Notes: generated by a model from the letters alone, not told the origin. Shown: positions 8,154 to 17,945, counted from the first letter of the stretch. The stretch: DNA of 64,000 nt from Cyanosarcina radialis HA8281-LM2 (GCA_019359615.1 JAHHHA010000005.1:62001-126000); one strand, 5' to 3'. Numbers and translations: made by a program.

Positions 8154-9299
8154 ATGCCTCTTTCTGGTTCGACTCCAGCTTTACTCGTGCTAGCCGATGG
8201 TACATCCTACCGAGGTTGGTCTTTTGGTGCCCTCGGTACGACTATTGGCGAAGTAGTATTTAATACCGGAATGACGGGTTATCAAGAGGTGCTGACAGAT
8301 CCTAGCTACTGCGGTCAAATCGTCACCTTTACTTATCCCGAATTAGGAAATACTGGCGTTAACTCTGAGGATGAAGAATCTAAATGTCCTCAAGTCAAAG
8401 GAGCGATCGCTCGTAATATTTGCCAACAACCGAGTAACTGGCGATCTACCCAGTCTTTGCCAGATTACCTCAAGCAACACAAAATTCCTGGAATTTACGG
8501 GATCGATACTAGGGCGCTTACCCGCAAGATTCGATCGGTTGGGGCTATGAATGGCGCGATTTCGACGGAAATTCTCGACCCAGCCGAGTTACTGCTGCAA
8601 GTGCAAGCCGCCCCTAGCATGGCAGGATTGAACTTGGTATCGAAAGTCACGACCGATGAGATTTACGAATGGTCGGAACCGACCAACGCTCGTTGGGAAT
8701 TTCGACCCCCTGCAAATAATCGGGGAGAAACTTTCACCGTTGTCGCTATTGACTTTGGCGTTAAACGCAATATTTTGAGACGACTAGCCAGTTATGGCTG
8801 TCGGGTAATTGTGGTTCCCAGCAACACCAGCGCTGAAGAAATTTTGAGCTACAGTCCAGACGGCATTTTTCTCTCCAACGGCCCCGGCGATCCGGCTGCC
8901 GTTAATGAAGGGATTGCCACTGCCAAAAAACTTCTAGACTCTCAGAAACCAGTTTTTGGGATTTGCTTGGGCCACCAAATTCTCGGTTTATCTCTAGGAG
9001 CAGAAACCTTCAAGCTGAAATTCGGTCATCGGGGGTTAAATCAACCCGCTGGCTTGCAGCAACAAGTCGAGATTACCAGCCAAAACCATGGTTTTGCGAT
9101 CGCACCGGATACCTTAAACAGCGAGGTCGAAATTACTCACCTCAATCTCAACGATCGCACCGTCGCCGGATTGCGGCACAAATCTCTACCCTTTTTCTCC
9201 GTTCAGTACCACCCGGAAGCCAGTCCCGGCCCTCACGACGCTGACTATCTGTTTGGCAGATTTATCCAAGCGATGCGAAGCTCTAAGACGCGATCGTAA
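8154..9299 (+). CDS. carA: Carbamoyl-phosphate synthase small subunit (glutaminase)
   Basis: The glutamine amidotransferase subunit that feeds ammonia to CarB for arginine and pyrimidine synthesis. N-terminal CPSase small domain '[18 protein letters not shown]'. The class I glutaminase triad is visible: Cys in '[15 protein letters not shown]', and His and Glu in '[15 protein letters not shown]'. I prefer ATG 8154 over the in-frame TTG 8148. A length of about 381 residues is normal. The upstream region is repeat-filled, with no obvious promoter. Confidence 0.96.
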   Translation: MPLSGSTPALLVLADGTSYRGWSFGALGTTIGEVVFNTGMTGYQEVLTDPSYCGQIVTFTYPELGNTGVNSEDEESKCPQVKGAIARNICQQPSNWRSTQSLPDYLKQHKIPGIYGIDTRALTRKIRSVGAMNGAISTEILDPAELLLQVQAAPSMAGLNLVSKVTTDEIYEWSEPTNARWEFRPPANNRGETFTVVAIDFGVKRNILRRLASYGCRVIVVPSNTSAEEILSYSPDGIFLSNGPGDPAAVNEGIATAKKLLDSQKPVFGICLGHQILGLSLGAETFKLKFGHRGLNQPAGLQQQVEITSQNHGFAIAPDTLNSEVEITHLNLNDRTVAGLRHKSLPFFSVQYHPEASPGPHDADYLFGRFIQAMRSSKTRS

Positions 9300-9484
9300 G
9301 GGGTAAAGAATTCCCCTCGCCCCTTATCCCCAGAGGGGGCCCCTCCTTCCCCTTTTCGCAATCGTCATAAGCAAAACCAATTATTTTTGGACAAACCCCT
9401 ACTATGACTGCGGGTAGATGAGTAAAATTGATTTTGTGTTAAACTCTTCCTTAATTGTTTTTCGATCGATTGTAGGAGGGTACT
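9300..9484. other. carA-STAS intergenic region
   Basis: GC-rich inverted patch at about 9313-9355 ('CCCCTCGCCCC...GGGGGCCCC') that may end carA transcription. It is followed by an AT-rich promoter-like stretch and the strong Shine-Dalgarno AGGAGG at 9474-9479 used by the next gene. Confidence 0.4.
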
Positions 9485-9850
9485 ATTCCTGAGCCATTAA
9501 CCCTGACCGTCAGCTTAAGGGGTACTCGCGAAGTTAAAGAAAATTGCCAGATATTCTATTTGGCAGGATTGTTGGATGCTTTTTCGGAGCCAACATTCAA
9601 GAAAGTCGTCAGCAAGTTTATTGAGGAAGGCCCAAAAAACGTGATTTTAGACCTTTCTAAAATAGACTTCGTTGATAGCTCTGGATTAGGTGCTTTGGTG
9701 CATTTAGTCAAGCAGGCACAAAGCGCCGAAGGGACATTACAAATAGTCAGTAACCCGCGCGTCACCCAGACGGTAAAACAAGTTCGTCTAGAACAGTTTC
9801 TTTCACTCCAGACTTCAATTGAAAAAGCTCTAGAGAGAGTTCAAAACTAG
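9485..9850 (+). CDS. STAS-domain anti-sigma factor antagonist, probable ATT start
   Basis: A SpoIIAA-like STAS protein of about 121 residues. The phosphorylatable Ser region is 'DLSKIDFVDSSGLGALVHLV'. The ends of the fold are 'LTVSLRGTREVKENC' and 'VRLEQFLSLQTSIEKAL'. The first canonical start in frame, TTG 9560, would delete the first beta strand. Upstream the frame is open to a stop at 9473-9475 and contains no ATG, GTG or TTG. A perfect AGGAGG (9474-9479) lies 5 bp before ATT 9485, so I place the start there; CTG 9503 is the alternative. The role is in a partner-switching pathway, with partners unknown. Confidence 0.75.
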   Translation: MPEPLTLTVSLRGTREVKENCQIFYLAGLLDAFSEPTFKKVVSKFIEEGPKNVILDLSKIDFVDSSGLGALVHLVKQAQSAEGTLQIVSNPRVTQTVKQVRLEQFLSLQTSIEKALERVQN

Positions 9851-9888
9851 CAACCTACCTTGCAGATCGCAAGTACAAAAGAGCTTCT

Positions 9889-10413
9889 GTGCCAGAAACT
9901 CCAAATAATGCTGAAGAAAATTTAGCAGCGTTACCTTTAGTCTCTAAAGATAAGAGCGCCGATAGTGTTGGGGATCTAGAGATTGCCCCCACTGAAGTTT
10001 CGATCGAAGAAAGGTTAAACTATCTCCGCCCTGCTGTTGGTTCGAGTGCGCAAGTCAATCGGCTGTCGCCAACAGCATTGGCATACATAGGAGATGCAGT
10101 TTTTGAATTGTATATTCGAGCTTATTATCTGCTACCGCCACAGCGATCGCCGAGTTATCATAATCGAGTAGTAACTCACGTCCGGGCCGAAGCTCAAGTT
10201 CGACACCTGCGATCGCTAGCATCTCATCTCACCCCAGCCGAATTAGAAATCTTACGCCGAGGACGCAACGCCACTCGCGCCGCTCCCAAGCGTCTCGATT
10301 TAGCAACTTACCAAACAGCTACCAGCTTTGAAACCCTAATTGGATACTTGTATATTACCGATCCCCAACGATTGACTCAGTTGTTGGGATTTTTGGATCT
10401 CGATCGAGAATGA
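9889..10413 (+). CDS. mrnC: Mini-ribonuclease III
   Basis: Dimeric RNase III-like nuclease lacking the double-stranded RNA binding domain; matures 23S rRNA ends in Gram-positives and cyanobacteria. The catalytic motif is 'LAYIGDAVFELYIR'. 'RVVTHVRAEAQVRHL' and 'TSFETLIGYLYI' complete the domain. The first 50 residues are a low-complexity extension. GTG 9889 is the most plausible start. It precedes rlmB, another 23S rRNA enzyme, so the two likely act together on ribosome assembly. Confidence 0.9.
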   Translation: MPETPNNAEENLAALPLVSKDKSADSVGDLEIAPTEVSIEERLNYLRPAVGSSAQVNRLSPTALAYIGDAVFELYIRAYYLLPPQRSPSYHNRVVTHVRAEAQVRHLRSLASHLTPAELEILRRGRNATRAAPKRLDLATYQTATSFETLIGYLYITDPQRLTQLLGFLDLDRE

Positions 10414-10526
10414 AAGAGAGAGAGAGGGAGAGAATTCTTTGTTCCACACTCTTGTACGGGCGCAAAGCATTGCGCCCCTACTCTTGAACTTTTGACTTTT
10501 GACTTTTGACTTTTGACTTTTTAAAG
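10414..10526. repeat. Palindrome 10453-10481 plus TTTTGAC heptamer tract 10488-10522
   Basis: The palindrome has 12-bp arms (TTGCGCCCCTAC, one mismatch) and is one of three copies of a family also at 17099 and 51588. It is followed by at least four TTTTGAC units running up to the rlmB start. No conventional ribosome site is visible before rlmB. Confidence 0.75.
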
Positions 10527-11495
10527 ATGGCTCAAAAAAATCGTCCAGCCCGCGCTTTGGGGAAATCAAACCGAGAACAGCCGAGGCGCGATCGCACCTC
10601 GACTGGCAAACCTATTCTTCGATCCCCAGACCAAAAACGTCAATTCCGTACTGCTGGTAAAGCTCAGATCGTCGATCGACCAGTTCGACGCGATCGCCCT
10701 CAACCCGATATTGGGGAAACAGAAGAATCAAACGACCTGTTATACGGCCGCCATCCCGTTCTGACAGCCCTAGAAAATCAACGTCATTTCAACCGGATTT
10801 GGGTTATTTCTCGGTTGATGTACCATCCTCAGTTTCACTCTTTGCTAATGCAAGCTAAATCTCAGGGAACGGTCATCGACGAAGTAGATCCCCAACGTTT
10901 AAGCCAGCTTACCGACGGTGCCAACCATCAGGGAATAGTCGGTCAAATTGCTCCCTATGCTTACGATCGGCTAGAAGACTTGATTGCCAAGGCTCAAGCG
11001 GCAACCGATCGCCCGCTGATTGTAGTAGCCGAGGGCATCACCGACCCGCATAATTTAGGAGCCATTATCCGCTCGGCTGAAGCTTTAGGCGCTCAAGGAT
11101 TGGTGATTCCTCAACGTCGTTCTGCTGGTATTACCTCAACGGCCATGAAAGTGGCAGCGGGCGCTCTAGAAACTTTCCCCGTAGCCAGAGTGGTCAATCT
11201 CAGTCGCGCTCTAGAACAATTAAAAGCGGCTGGTTTTTGGATTTATGGCACTATTTCTGATTCTGGTAAAGCATTACACAGTATTGAATTTGCGGGATCG
11301 ACAGTATTAGTAGTAGGCGCAGAGGGAGAAGGTTTGAGCCTTTTAACTCAAAAGAGTTGCGACGTTCTGGTTTCTATACCTTTGTCGGGCAAGACACCCA
11401 GCCTTAATGCTTCTGTAGCCGCCGCCGTTTGCTTGTATGAAATTTACCGCCAACGTTGGTCGCCTTTACTCCATATAAAATCTCCAGAAAAATAG
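10527..11495 (+). CDS. rlmB: 23S rRNA 2'-O-ribose methyltransferase (RlmB/TrmH family)
   Basis: SpoU-type knotted SAM methyltransferase predicted to modify G2251 of 23S rRNA. An Arg-rich N-terminal extension precedes the substrate-binding domain ('[20 protein letters not shown]'). The catalytic domain has '[20 protein letters not shown]', '[12 protein letters not shown]' and '[18 protein letters not shown]'-like motif 3. ATG 10527 is chosen; an in-frame TTG at 10506 lies inside the TTTTGAC repeat. Length (322 aa) is normal for cyanobacterial members. Confidence 0.93.
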   Translation: MAQKNRPARALGKSNREQPRRDRTSTGKPILRSPDQKRQFRTAGKAQIVDRPVRRDRPQPDIGETEESNDLLYGRHPVLTALENQRHFNRIWVISRLMYHPQFHSLLMQAKSQGTVIDEVDPQRLSQLTDGANHQGIVGQIAPYAYDRLEDLIAKAQAATDRPLIVVAEGITDPHNLGAIIRSAEALGAQGLVIPQRRSAGITSTAMKVAAGALETFPVARVVNLSRALEQLKAAGFWIYGTISDSGKALHSIEFAGSTVLVVGAEGEGLSLLTQKSCDVLVSIPLSGKTPSLNASVAAAVCLYEIYRQRWSPLLHIKSPEK

Positions 11496-11613
11496 AATTC
11501 AATAAGAATAAAGGCAAGGTAGTATAACGAAATGTAACAAAATATAGGAAAATGTAACAAAATATAAATATTCATCACAAGACTCGATCGCATCTTCTGG
11601 CAGAAAGCAAACC

Positions 11614-11913
11614 ATGATAAAGGAATTTTTGAAGGAAATTATGCTTAACATCCTCCAGTTCTTAGGATTGGCTTGGTGGGTTGAAGTGATTACGGAAACA
11701 CCCTTATGCCTGTATTATTTTGGGCCTTTCCTGAGCGTCAAAGAAGCTGACGATATGAAGACCGGATATCTAGAGGATCTAAAACTAGAAGGCGCTCAAG
11801 GCATTAAAGTGGCAGTTAAACGCTGCAAACCCCATAATTTAACGGTTTGTCAGGAAATGGGGGAGACTCCTGACCGCCAGAAAGAAGCATCTCTGAGCGG
11901 TCATGCGTCGTAG
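11614..11913 (+). CDS. DUF1816 family small protein
   Basis: A 99-residue protein of a cyanobacterium-specific family. It is recognised by 'AWWVEVITETPLCLYYFGPF', 'KEADDMKTGYLEDLKLEGA' and 'KRCKPHNLTV'. Some relatives are fused or associated with phycobilisome-linker-like proteins, but the function is not established. It starts at ATG 11614, with ATG 11641 as an alternative. The upstream A/T-rich repeats ('AAATGTAACAAAATATA', 11530-11575) may include its promoter. Confidence 0.75.
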   Translation: MIKEFLKEIMLNILQFLGLAWWVEVITETPLCLYYFGPFLSVKEADDMKTGYLEDLKLEGAQGIKVAVKRCKPHNLTVCQEMGETPDRQKEASLSGHAS

Positions 11914-11952
11914 GGGAGAGAGCGAAGAGAGCGAAGAGGGGGAGAAGTTTCT

Positions 11953-12042
11953 TAACTCAACACTCAACACTTAACACTCCACACTTCCAAAGCTCCTGAA
12001 ATCCTGCCCCATGCCCTATGCCCCATGCCCCATGCCCCATTG
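11953..12042. repeat. CAACACT and CCCCATG heptamer tract
   Basis: Tandem CAACACT-type units (11955-11988) are followed by CCCCATG/CCCTATG units (12006-12041). The latter run into the 3' end of the hydrolase gene and encode its last eight residues. Confidence 0.8.
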
Positions 12043-12891
12043 ATAATTCTCTTCGAGCCAGCGATCGATATCCTTTAAGACTAGATCGGGCACTTCCCAA
12101 GGAAATAAATGGGCTGTCTGAGGATACGCTCGCCACTGGCAATTTGGCAGATGTTGCGCTGTTTGTCGGCTGGAATGGGGGCTGATGTGGTAGTCGCTGT
12201 CTCCAACTAAGAACAGAGTCGGACACTGAATTTGCTGGATATCGGCTAACCTATCGTACCCTTGAGCGATCGCCTGGTAGAGGGCTTTGGTGGCGGCGCG
12301 AGAAGTTTTGAGATAGGCCCAGACGGCTTCTTGGGCTATATATTGGTACGCAGTGGGCGTATGTTGGCGGATGAGGTAACGAAAGAGCGATCGCTTGCCA
12401 AAAGTATCGATATTCCATTGCCAACCCGGTATGGCTAAATTCAAAATCGAAGCCAGTCCGGTATAAAAATTGTCCTGCCAGCTAATTGGTGGGTGATCGC
12501 TTCTGGGACTGGCAGCAGTAGCCAGCAAGATTAGCCCTTTGACTCTTTCTGGCAGTTTTAACGCCAATTCCATCGCTAAAATGCCGCCTAACGACCATCC
12601 CAAGATTAAGCAGTTTTTTATCTGGAAGCGGTCTAGAAGCCTCTCTAGGTCGCTTAAATGATCTGCCATGGCAAAACTGCCGTTAGCAGGACTATTGCCA
12701 TATCCTCGCAGATCTGGGGCTAAAGTTTGGAATCGTTTCGATAGATGCTCCGTAAACACGGACATCGATCGCCCCGAACCGGGATGACCGTGCAAGCACA
12801 GGATCGGGAAGCCTTCGCCGTTGATATAGCAATGCAATTGTTGACCAAACCAATTGTCAATTCGCAATTCGCAATTCGCAATTAAATACAA
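12016..12891 (-). CDS. Alpha/beta hydrolase
   Basis: A 291-residue alpha/beta-hydrolase. Oxyanion region 'ILCLHGHPGSGRSM', nucleophile elbow 'GWSLGG', acid 'VGDSDYHISP' and catalytic His in 'PQTAHLFPWEVP'. The substrate is unknown. Both ends are built from repeats. The first residues ('YLIANCELRIDN') come from a CAATTCG heptamer tract, and the last ('WGMGHGA') from the CCCCATG tract. No ATG precedes the hydrolase core, so TTG 12891 or a later TTG must serve as start. Confidence 0.82.
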   Translation of the reverse strand: MYLIANCELRIDNWFGQQLHCYINGEGFPILCLHGHPGSGRSMSVFTEHLSKRFQTLAPDLRGYGNSPANGSFAMADHLSDLERLLDRFQIKNCLILGWSLGGILAMELALKLPERVKGLILLATAASPRSDHPPISWQDNFYTGLASILNLAIPGWQWNIDTFGKRSLFRYLIRQHTPTAYQYIAQEAVWAYLKTSRAATKALYQAIAQGYDRLADIQQIQCPTLFLVGDSDYHISPHSSRQTAQHLPNCQWRAYPQTAHLFPWEVPDLVLKDIDRWLEENYQWGMGHGA

Positions 12892-13277
12892 TAAATATTC
12901 TAATTGTTAATTAATCGGTACAGAGCCAACACCTGGTTCAAGAGAATCAGCCCTCACCCCCTTCGGCAAGCTCAGGGGAGAGGGGTTGCCGGAGGCTCCT
13001 TTGAGGGCAAACCAGCTTTTGTTAAGCGGATTTGGTATCATTCTTGCTCGTTCGTCGTTGGGAGCCAGACACTAAAACTTATTGGCGTTATCATCATCCT
13101 TGAGATAGATATCGAGCGCTTGCAGTTCGTTGGACAATACTAAAGCTTATAAAGCTTATTTTTGTCGTTACACTTTAAAATATTTTGATAGAAAATCACA
13201 GACTAGACTGAATCTGGGCGCTTACAACAGCGGTGACAAAAATATCGGCAATTAATCATAAAATTCCCCCCTAAAAG
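12892..13277. other. Intergenic gap with a REP-like element
   Basis: Contains a GC-rich inverted element at 12950-13010 ('CCCTCACCCCCTTCGGC', 'GGGGAGAGGGGTT'). It also has a GCGGATTTGGTAT motif (13027-13040) that recurs near 17078 and, inverted, near 52735. The final 120 bp are AT-rich and probably hold the kinase promoter. No gene is supported. Confidence 0.5.
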
Positions 13278-16200
13278 ATGGTTAAAGCTATTGCTGCGTC
13301 TAGTAGTTGGGCGAAGGAGATCGCCACTCTGCCTAGCCTAGACCAAATACTCGATCGCACGCCGCTGACCTTTCCTCCAGATACCTTGGCAAGCGAGGCG
13401 ATCGCCCAAATGGGGCAAACCTTTAACGATCGATGCGACCTCGATCGATCGGCAACAGCATCATCTCCGGCGCTCAGATCTTCCTCTTGCATCCTAGCGC
13501 TCCAAGGATTGTGCCCCGTGGGGATCTTAACCGAGCGAGATGTAGTGCGGCTCTCGATTACGGGAATGGATTTCTCCCAGGTGACGCTCGATCGAGTGAT
13601 GACGCAACCAGTCGTCGTGCTGACGATCTCAAGGGCTAAAACCATCTATGACGTTTTAACCCTCTTCCAGCAACACCAGATCCGACATCTGCCAGTGGTG
13701 GACGCTCAAAGGCAATTGCTGGGCATCGTCACCCGCGATCGCCTCTGCGAGATCTTACAGCCTGCGAATCTGTTGAAATTGCGCCAGGTGTCCGAGTTGA
13801 TGGCGGCACAAACGATCTGCGCTATGCCCGCTGATTCTATCCTCAGTATTGCCCACCAGATGGTGAACCAGCGCAAGAGTTGTGTCGTAGTAGTCGAACC
13901 CCTAGCAGCCCATCCTGAAATCTTAACTCCGCTGGGAATCGTTACGGAACGAGATATGGTGCAGTTTCAGAGATTGGGCATCAATTTTGCCGCCACCGAA
14001 GCCCGAACGGTGATGAGTGCCCCCTTGTGTTGTCTCAAACCAACCGATTCGTTATGGGAAGCCCAGCAGGAGATGCGGCGGCTGCGGGTGCGGCGATTGG
14101 TGGTGGCAGGGGAGCGAGGGGAATTGCGGGGAATTTTGACCCAAACGAGCTTGCTGCGGGTGTTCGATCCGGTGGAAATGGCAGGGATAATCGAGGTGAT
14201 GCAACAACAATTCGATCGCCAAACCCAAGAATTAAACCGCACCGTGCAACAGCTTGGGCAGGAAATTGCCGAGCGGCAACAAGTTAATGCGGCGCTGCAA
14301 ACCAGCCAACAGCAGTTGCAGACGGCGAATGAAGAGCTAGAGCAGCGAGTGGCAGACCGGACGCAGGAACTCTCTCAAGCTGAAGAGCAATTTCGGATTT
14401 TGGCAACCCATGCACCAGTGGGGATCTTGGAGATGGATGCTGCTGGAGACGTGGTATTTGCCAACCATCGTTGCTTAGAATTGACCGGACTTTCGTTGGC
14501 ACAGGTCATGGGTAAAGGCTGGGAAAAAGCCCTGCATCCAGAAGACCGAGAGCGGGCGATCGGCAAGTGGCATGAGGCGATCGAAACCGGACGAGAACTG
14601 CAATTAGAATATCGATATCAAACGCCGCAGGGTCGAGTCAACTGGGTAATTGGGAATACAACGGTGTTGCGCGATGAAGCCGGAACGCTCGCTGGATATT
14701 TGGTGACGATTACCGATATTACCGATCGCGTCCGGGCTGAAAACGAGCGCCAACAAGCCGAAGCCGAACTGCGAGAACAGCAACAACTGCTGCAACAAGT
14801 TACTGAATCAACCTCGGCGATTTTGTACGTCTACGATCTGGTCGAGCAACAAAATGTCTATACGAACGCTCAGATTGCCAAGGTTCTGGGATATTCTCCA
14901 GAGGCGATTCGAGCGATGGGCAGCAACCTCTTTACTAACTTGATTCACCCCGACGATCTGCCCAGAGTGCTAGCAAAAGTCGATCGATGTTTCAGCGTCG
15001 CCGATGGAGAGGTCATTGAGGAGGAGTATCGGATGCGCGATGTCAATGGAGATTGGCATTGGCTCCAAAGTCGAGACAGCGTATTAAATCGCAATGCCGA
15101 TGGCACTCCCAAGCAAATGGTCGGTGCTGCGATCGATATCACAACTCGCAAGCAAACAGAGGAGGCACTGAGAATCTATACTCAGGAGGTCGAAGACCTG
15201 TACAATCGCGCTCCCTGCGGGTATCACTCCCTAGATGAAAACGGCACCTTCATTCGCATCAACGATACCGAACTCGACTGGTTGGGTTACAGCCGGGATG
15301 AAGTCATCGGTCGGAAAAAGTTAGTCGATCTCCTCACTCCTGAGAGCTTGCAAGTCTTTGAAGAAAATTTTCCCGCGTTCCTAGAGCGGGGCTGGGCGAG
15401 GGATTTGGAGTTCCAACTGGTGCGCCAAGATGGCACGATTTTGCCAGTGCTGCTGAGCGGCAATGCCGTTCGGGATGCGTCTGGCAATTATGTCATGAGC
15501 CGTTCTACGCTGTACGACATTAGCGAACGCAAGCAAGCCGAAGCCAAAATCCACGAACAAGCGGCGCTGTTGGATATTTCTACGGATGCGATCTACGTCA
15601 GAGATTTAGACGACTGTATTTTATATTGGAATCGAGGGGCAGAAAAGCTCTATGGCTGGTCGGCAGCAGAGGCGATCGGCAGGTCCAGTGAAGAACTCTT
15701 TCACACCAATCCGGCGCAACTAGAAACTGCGATCGCTACCACGCTAGATCTAGGCAGTTGGCAAGGAGAATTACAAAAAACCACGCAAACAGGTAAAGCG
15801 ATCGTCGTCGATAGTCGGTGGTCGCTGGTGAAGAACGAGGTGGGACAACCGCGTGCCATTCTCACCGTCAGTACCGATATCACTGAAAAGAAACAACTGG
15901 AGCAACAGTTTCTGCGGGCCCAACGACTCGAAAGTATCGGGACCCTGGCCAGCGGCATCGCCCACGACCTCAACAACATTCTGACACCAGTGCTGGCAGT
16001 GGCTCAACTTTTGCCCCTACGATTGCCAACGTTAGATGAATCGACCCAACGCTTGCTAGAAATTTCAGAAATTAATGTCAAGCGAGGCAGCGATTTAGCC
16101 AAGCAAATTTTAGCCTTCGCTCGCGGCTCCAAAGGCCAGCGCCTGCCCCTGCAAATCGGTCATTTACTGGGAGAGATCGCCAAAATTGCCAAAGAAACCT

Positions 16201-17057
16201 TTCCCAAATCGATCGAGATTCAAACTCAGGTGGCGACTGCTGGTTTGTGGTTAGTTCGTGCCGATGTCACCCAAATCCATCAGGCGGTACTCAACTTGTG
16301 CGTCAACGCGCGGGATGCCATGCCAGAGGGCGGGAAGTTGACAATTGCGGCAGAAAATTTTCCGATCGATCGAACCTTTGCCCGAATGCACCTCGATGCT
16401 AGTGTCGGTACCTACATCAAGATCTCGATCGCCGATACCGGAACGGGTATTGCGTCGGATGTCCTCGATCGGATTTTCGATCCGTTTTTCACCACCAAAG
16501 AGCCAGACAAAGGTACGGGCTTAGGGCTGTCTACCGTGCTGACGATCGTGAAAAATCATGGGGGATTTCTCGATGTAACCACCCAAGTCGGACGAGGCAC
16601 GAGCTTTCAGGTTTACCTGCCAGCGATCGAACGAGGTGAAGAACTGTCTTGCCCGCTGCCAACCGACCTAGAGGGCAATGGCGAACTAATTCTGGTGGTC
16701 GATGATGAAGCCGCGATCGGGGAAACAATTAAAGCCACACTGGAAGAGCATCATTACCAAGTGTTGGTGGCTGAAGATGGAATTGAAGCGATCGCCCTCT
16801 ACTTTCAACAACAATCTCATATCCGTCTGGTACTGGTGGATTTACTCATGCCGTCTTTTGACGGACTCAGGCTGATGGCCATCCTCGCCAAGATCGACCG
16901 TCGAGTACCCATCATCGCGATGAGCGGCATTAGCTCGAACGATCTGGAAACGGCGATCGATAGAGAGTGCGTGCGAGCTTTCCTCACCAAGCCCTTCACC
17001 GCTCAAACGTTACTGGAAACGGTAAGGCAAGCTTTAACAGGTTCGCATCGAGGTTAA
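13278..17057 (+). CDS. CBS-PAS hybrid sensor histidine kinase with receiver domain
   Basis: A 1259-residue cytosolic hybrid kinase with no membrane segment. The N-terminal 290 residues hold four CBS motifs (for example 'GILTERDVVRLSITG', 'GIVTRDRLCEIL', 'GIVTERDMVQFQRL'), which usually sense adenine nucleotides. A coiled coil follows (about 295-370) and then four PAS/PAC units (about 370-480, 505-625, 636-755, 762-880). The HisKA phosphoacceptor is His896 in 'SGIAHDLNNILTP'. The ATPase has an N box 'LNLCVNARDAM' and 'GTGLGLSTV'. A C-terminal receiver carries Asp1188 in 'LVLVDLLMPSFDGL'. It converges with a SigF-like gene; a signalling link is conceivable but unproven. Confidence 0.93.
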   Translation: MVKAIAASSSWAKEIATLPSLDQILDRTPLTFPPDTLASEAIAQMGQTFNDRCDLDRSATASSPALRSSSCILALQGLCPVGILTERDVVRLSITGMDFSQVTLDRVMTQPVVVLTISRAKTIYDVLTLFQQHQIRHLPVVDAQRQLLGIVTRDRLCEILQPANLLKLRQVSELMAAQTICAMPADSILSIAHQMVNQRKSCVVVVEPLAAHPEILTPLGIVTERDMVQFQRLGINFAATEARTVMSAPLCCLKPTDSLWEAQQEMRRLRVRRLVVAGERGELRGILTQTSLLRVFDPVEMAGIIEVMQQQFDRQTQELNRTVQQLGQEIAERQQVNAALQTSQQQLQTANEELEQRVADRTQELSQAEEQFRILATHAPVGILEMDAAGDVVFANHRCLELTGLSLAQVMGKGWEKALHPEDRERAIGKWHEAIETGRELQLEYRYQTPQGRVNWVIGNTTVLRDEAGTLAGYLVTITDITDRVRAENERQQAEAELREQQQLLQQVTESTSAILYVYDLVEQQNVYTNAQIAKVLGYSPEAIRAMGSNLFTNLIHPDDLPRVLAKVDRCFSVADGEVIEEEYRMRDVNGDWHWLQSRDSVLNRNADGTPKQMVGAAIDITTRKQTEEALRIYTQEVEDLYNRAPCGYHSLDENGTFIRINDTELDWLGYSRDEVIGRKKLVDLLTPESLQVFEENFPAFLERGWARDLEFQLVRQDGTILPVLLSGNAVRDASGNYVMSRSTLYDISERKQAEAKIHEQAALLDISTDAIYVRDLDDCILYWNRGAEKLYGWSAAEAIGRSSEELFHTNPAQLETAIATTLDLGSWQGELQKTTQTGKAIVVDSRWSLVKNEVGQPRAILTVSTDITEKKQLEQQFLRAQRLESIGTLASGIAHDLNNILTPVLAVAQLLPLRLPTLDESTQRLLEISEINVKRGSDLAKQILAFARGSKGQRLPLQIGHLLGEIAKIAKETFPKSIEIQTQVATAGLWLVRADVTQIHQAVLNLCVNARDAMPEGGKLTIAAENFPIDRTFARMHLDASVGTYIKISIADTGTGIASDVLDRIFDPFFTTKEPDKGTGLGLSTVLTIVKNHGGFLDVTTQVGRGTSFQVYLPAIERGEELSCPLPTDLEGNGELILVVDDEAAIGETIKATLEEHHYQVLVAEDGIEAIALYFQQQSHIRLVLVDLLMPSFDGLRLMAILAKIDRRVPIIAMSGISSNDLETAIDRECVRAFLTKPFTAQTLLETVRQALTGSHRG

Positions 17058-17075
17058 CGCGATCGGGTTTGGCTA

Positions 17076-17126
17076 ACCGGATTTGGTATAAATTGCTTGT
17101 AGGGGCGCAATGCTTTGCGCCCCTAC
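17076..17126. repeat. GGATTTGGTATA motif and 28-bp palindrome
   Basis: A 12-bp-arm perfect palindrome at 17099-17126 (GTAGGGGCGCAA, loop TGCT) lies between convergent genes and could act as a terminator. Copies lie at 10453 and 51588. The preceding motif at 17079-17090 recurs at other dispersed sites. Confidence 0.75.
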
Positions 17127-17159
17127 CCAAGGCGTGTCATAGATCGGGAAACCGCTGGT

Positions 17160-17945
17160 CTAAACCACTTTCTCCATCGAGTGAGATTGCAGTACCGACA
17201 TTAATTGGTCGATGCCAGTTTGAATCCGTCGTGTCACCGTCATGGGGCTGATGCCGATCCGCTGCGCTGCTTCTTTCCGAGGTAGTTCCCGTAAAAATAC
17301 GAACTCAATAGCAGCTTGGGTTTTTTCTTCCAACTGCTCTAAAGCTGCTTCTAGCTGTTGCCAATCTTCATGACGGTGCTGTTTGGATTGCTCGTAGGTA
17401 TCTGGAAGCGTATCTCCCAAGGTAACTGGCGAATCCATGGCCTGACCGACTGTAGCATCTAAACTCAATGGCAGGCGATTTTGCGTGGCAGCCTTGCTTT
17501 CTTGCCATTCTTCGATCGATACTTTTAAGGCTTCGGCAATTTCGTTATCTCTAGGATTCCGCCCTAAAGTAGCAGCTAACTCCGAGCGCACTTTTTGTCC
17601 TTTTTTTTGCAGTTCTTGCCAGCGGCGAGGAATTTTGACGATGCTACCTTTATCGCGCAAAAAGTGCAAGATTTCTCCGCGAATATAGGGAACTGCAAAA
17701 GAACTAAAAGCACAACCTTGGTGAGGCTCGAATCGTTCGATCGCTCGAATTAAGCCGATATATCCGATTTGTTCTAAATCTTCAAATGGCTCGTTGCACT
17801 GATAGCTGAGTCTATAAGCAATTTGACGTACTAATCCTGAGTTGAGCAATACCAGTTGATTGCGCAGGGCTACTGAAGGATTTTTATAGTAAGAAGTTAA
17901 AAGCGTAATAGATTTAGAGTAGGAATTATATTTAGAGGTCATCAT
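17160..17945 (-). CDS. sigF: Group 3 sigma factor, SigF-like
   Basis: A 261-residue sigma-70 family alternative factor. Region 2 is 'EPFEDLEQIGYIGLIRAIE' with 'GCAFSSFAVPYIRGEILHFL'. Region 3 contains 'VKIPRRWQELQKKGQKVRSE'. Region 4 ends with 'PRKEAAQRIGISPMTVTRRI'. The organisation and length match cyanobacterial SigF/B-type group 3 factors, which in model strains control pili, motility and salt response. The paralogue assignment is by resemblance only. The 5' region is unusually long and gene-free. Confidence 0.85.
   Translation of the reverse strand: MMTSKYNSYSKSITLLTSYYKNPSVALRNQLVLLNSGLVRQIAYRLSYQCNEPFEDLEQIGYIGLIRAIERFEPHQGCAFSSFAVPYIRGEILHFLRDKGSIVKIPRRWQELQKKGQKVRSELAATLGRNPRDNEIAEALKVSIEEWQESKAATQNRLPLSLDATVGQAMDSPVTLGDTLPDTYEQSKQHRHEDWQQLEAALEQLEEKTQAAIEFVFLRELPRKEAAQRIGISPMTVTRRIQTGIDQLMSVLQSHSMEKVV

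Noticed and set aside
12904-13143. 79-codon plus-strand ORF before the hybrid kinase
   Set aside because: It runs through a GC-rich REP-like element and has no protein-like composition.
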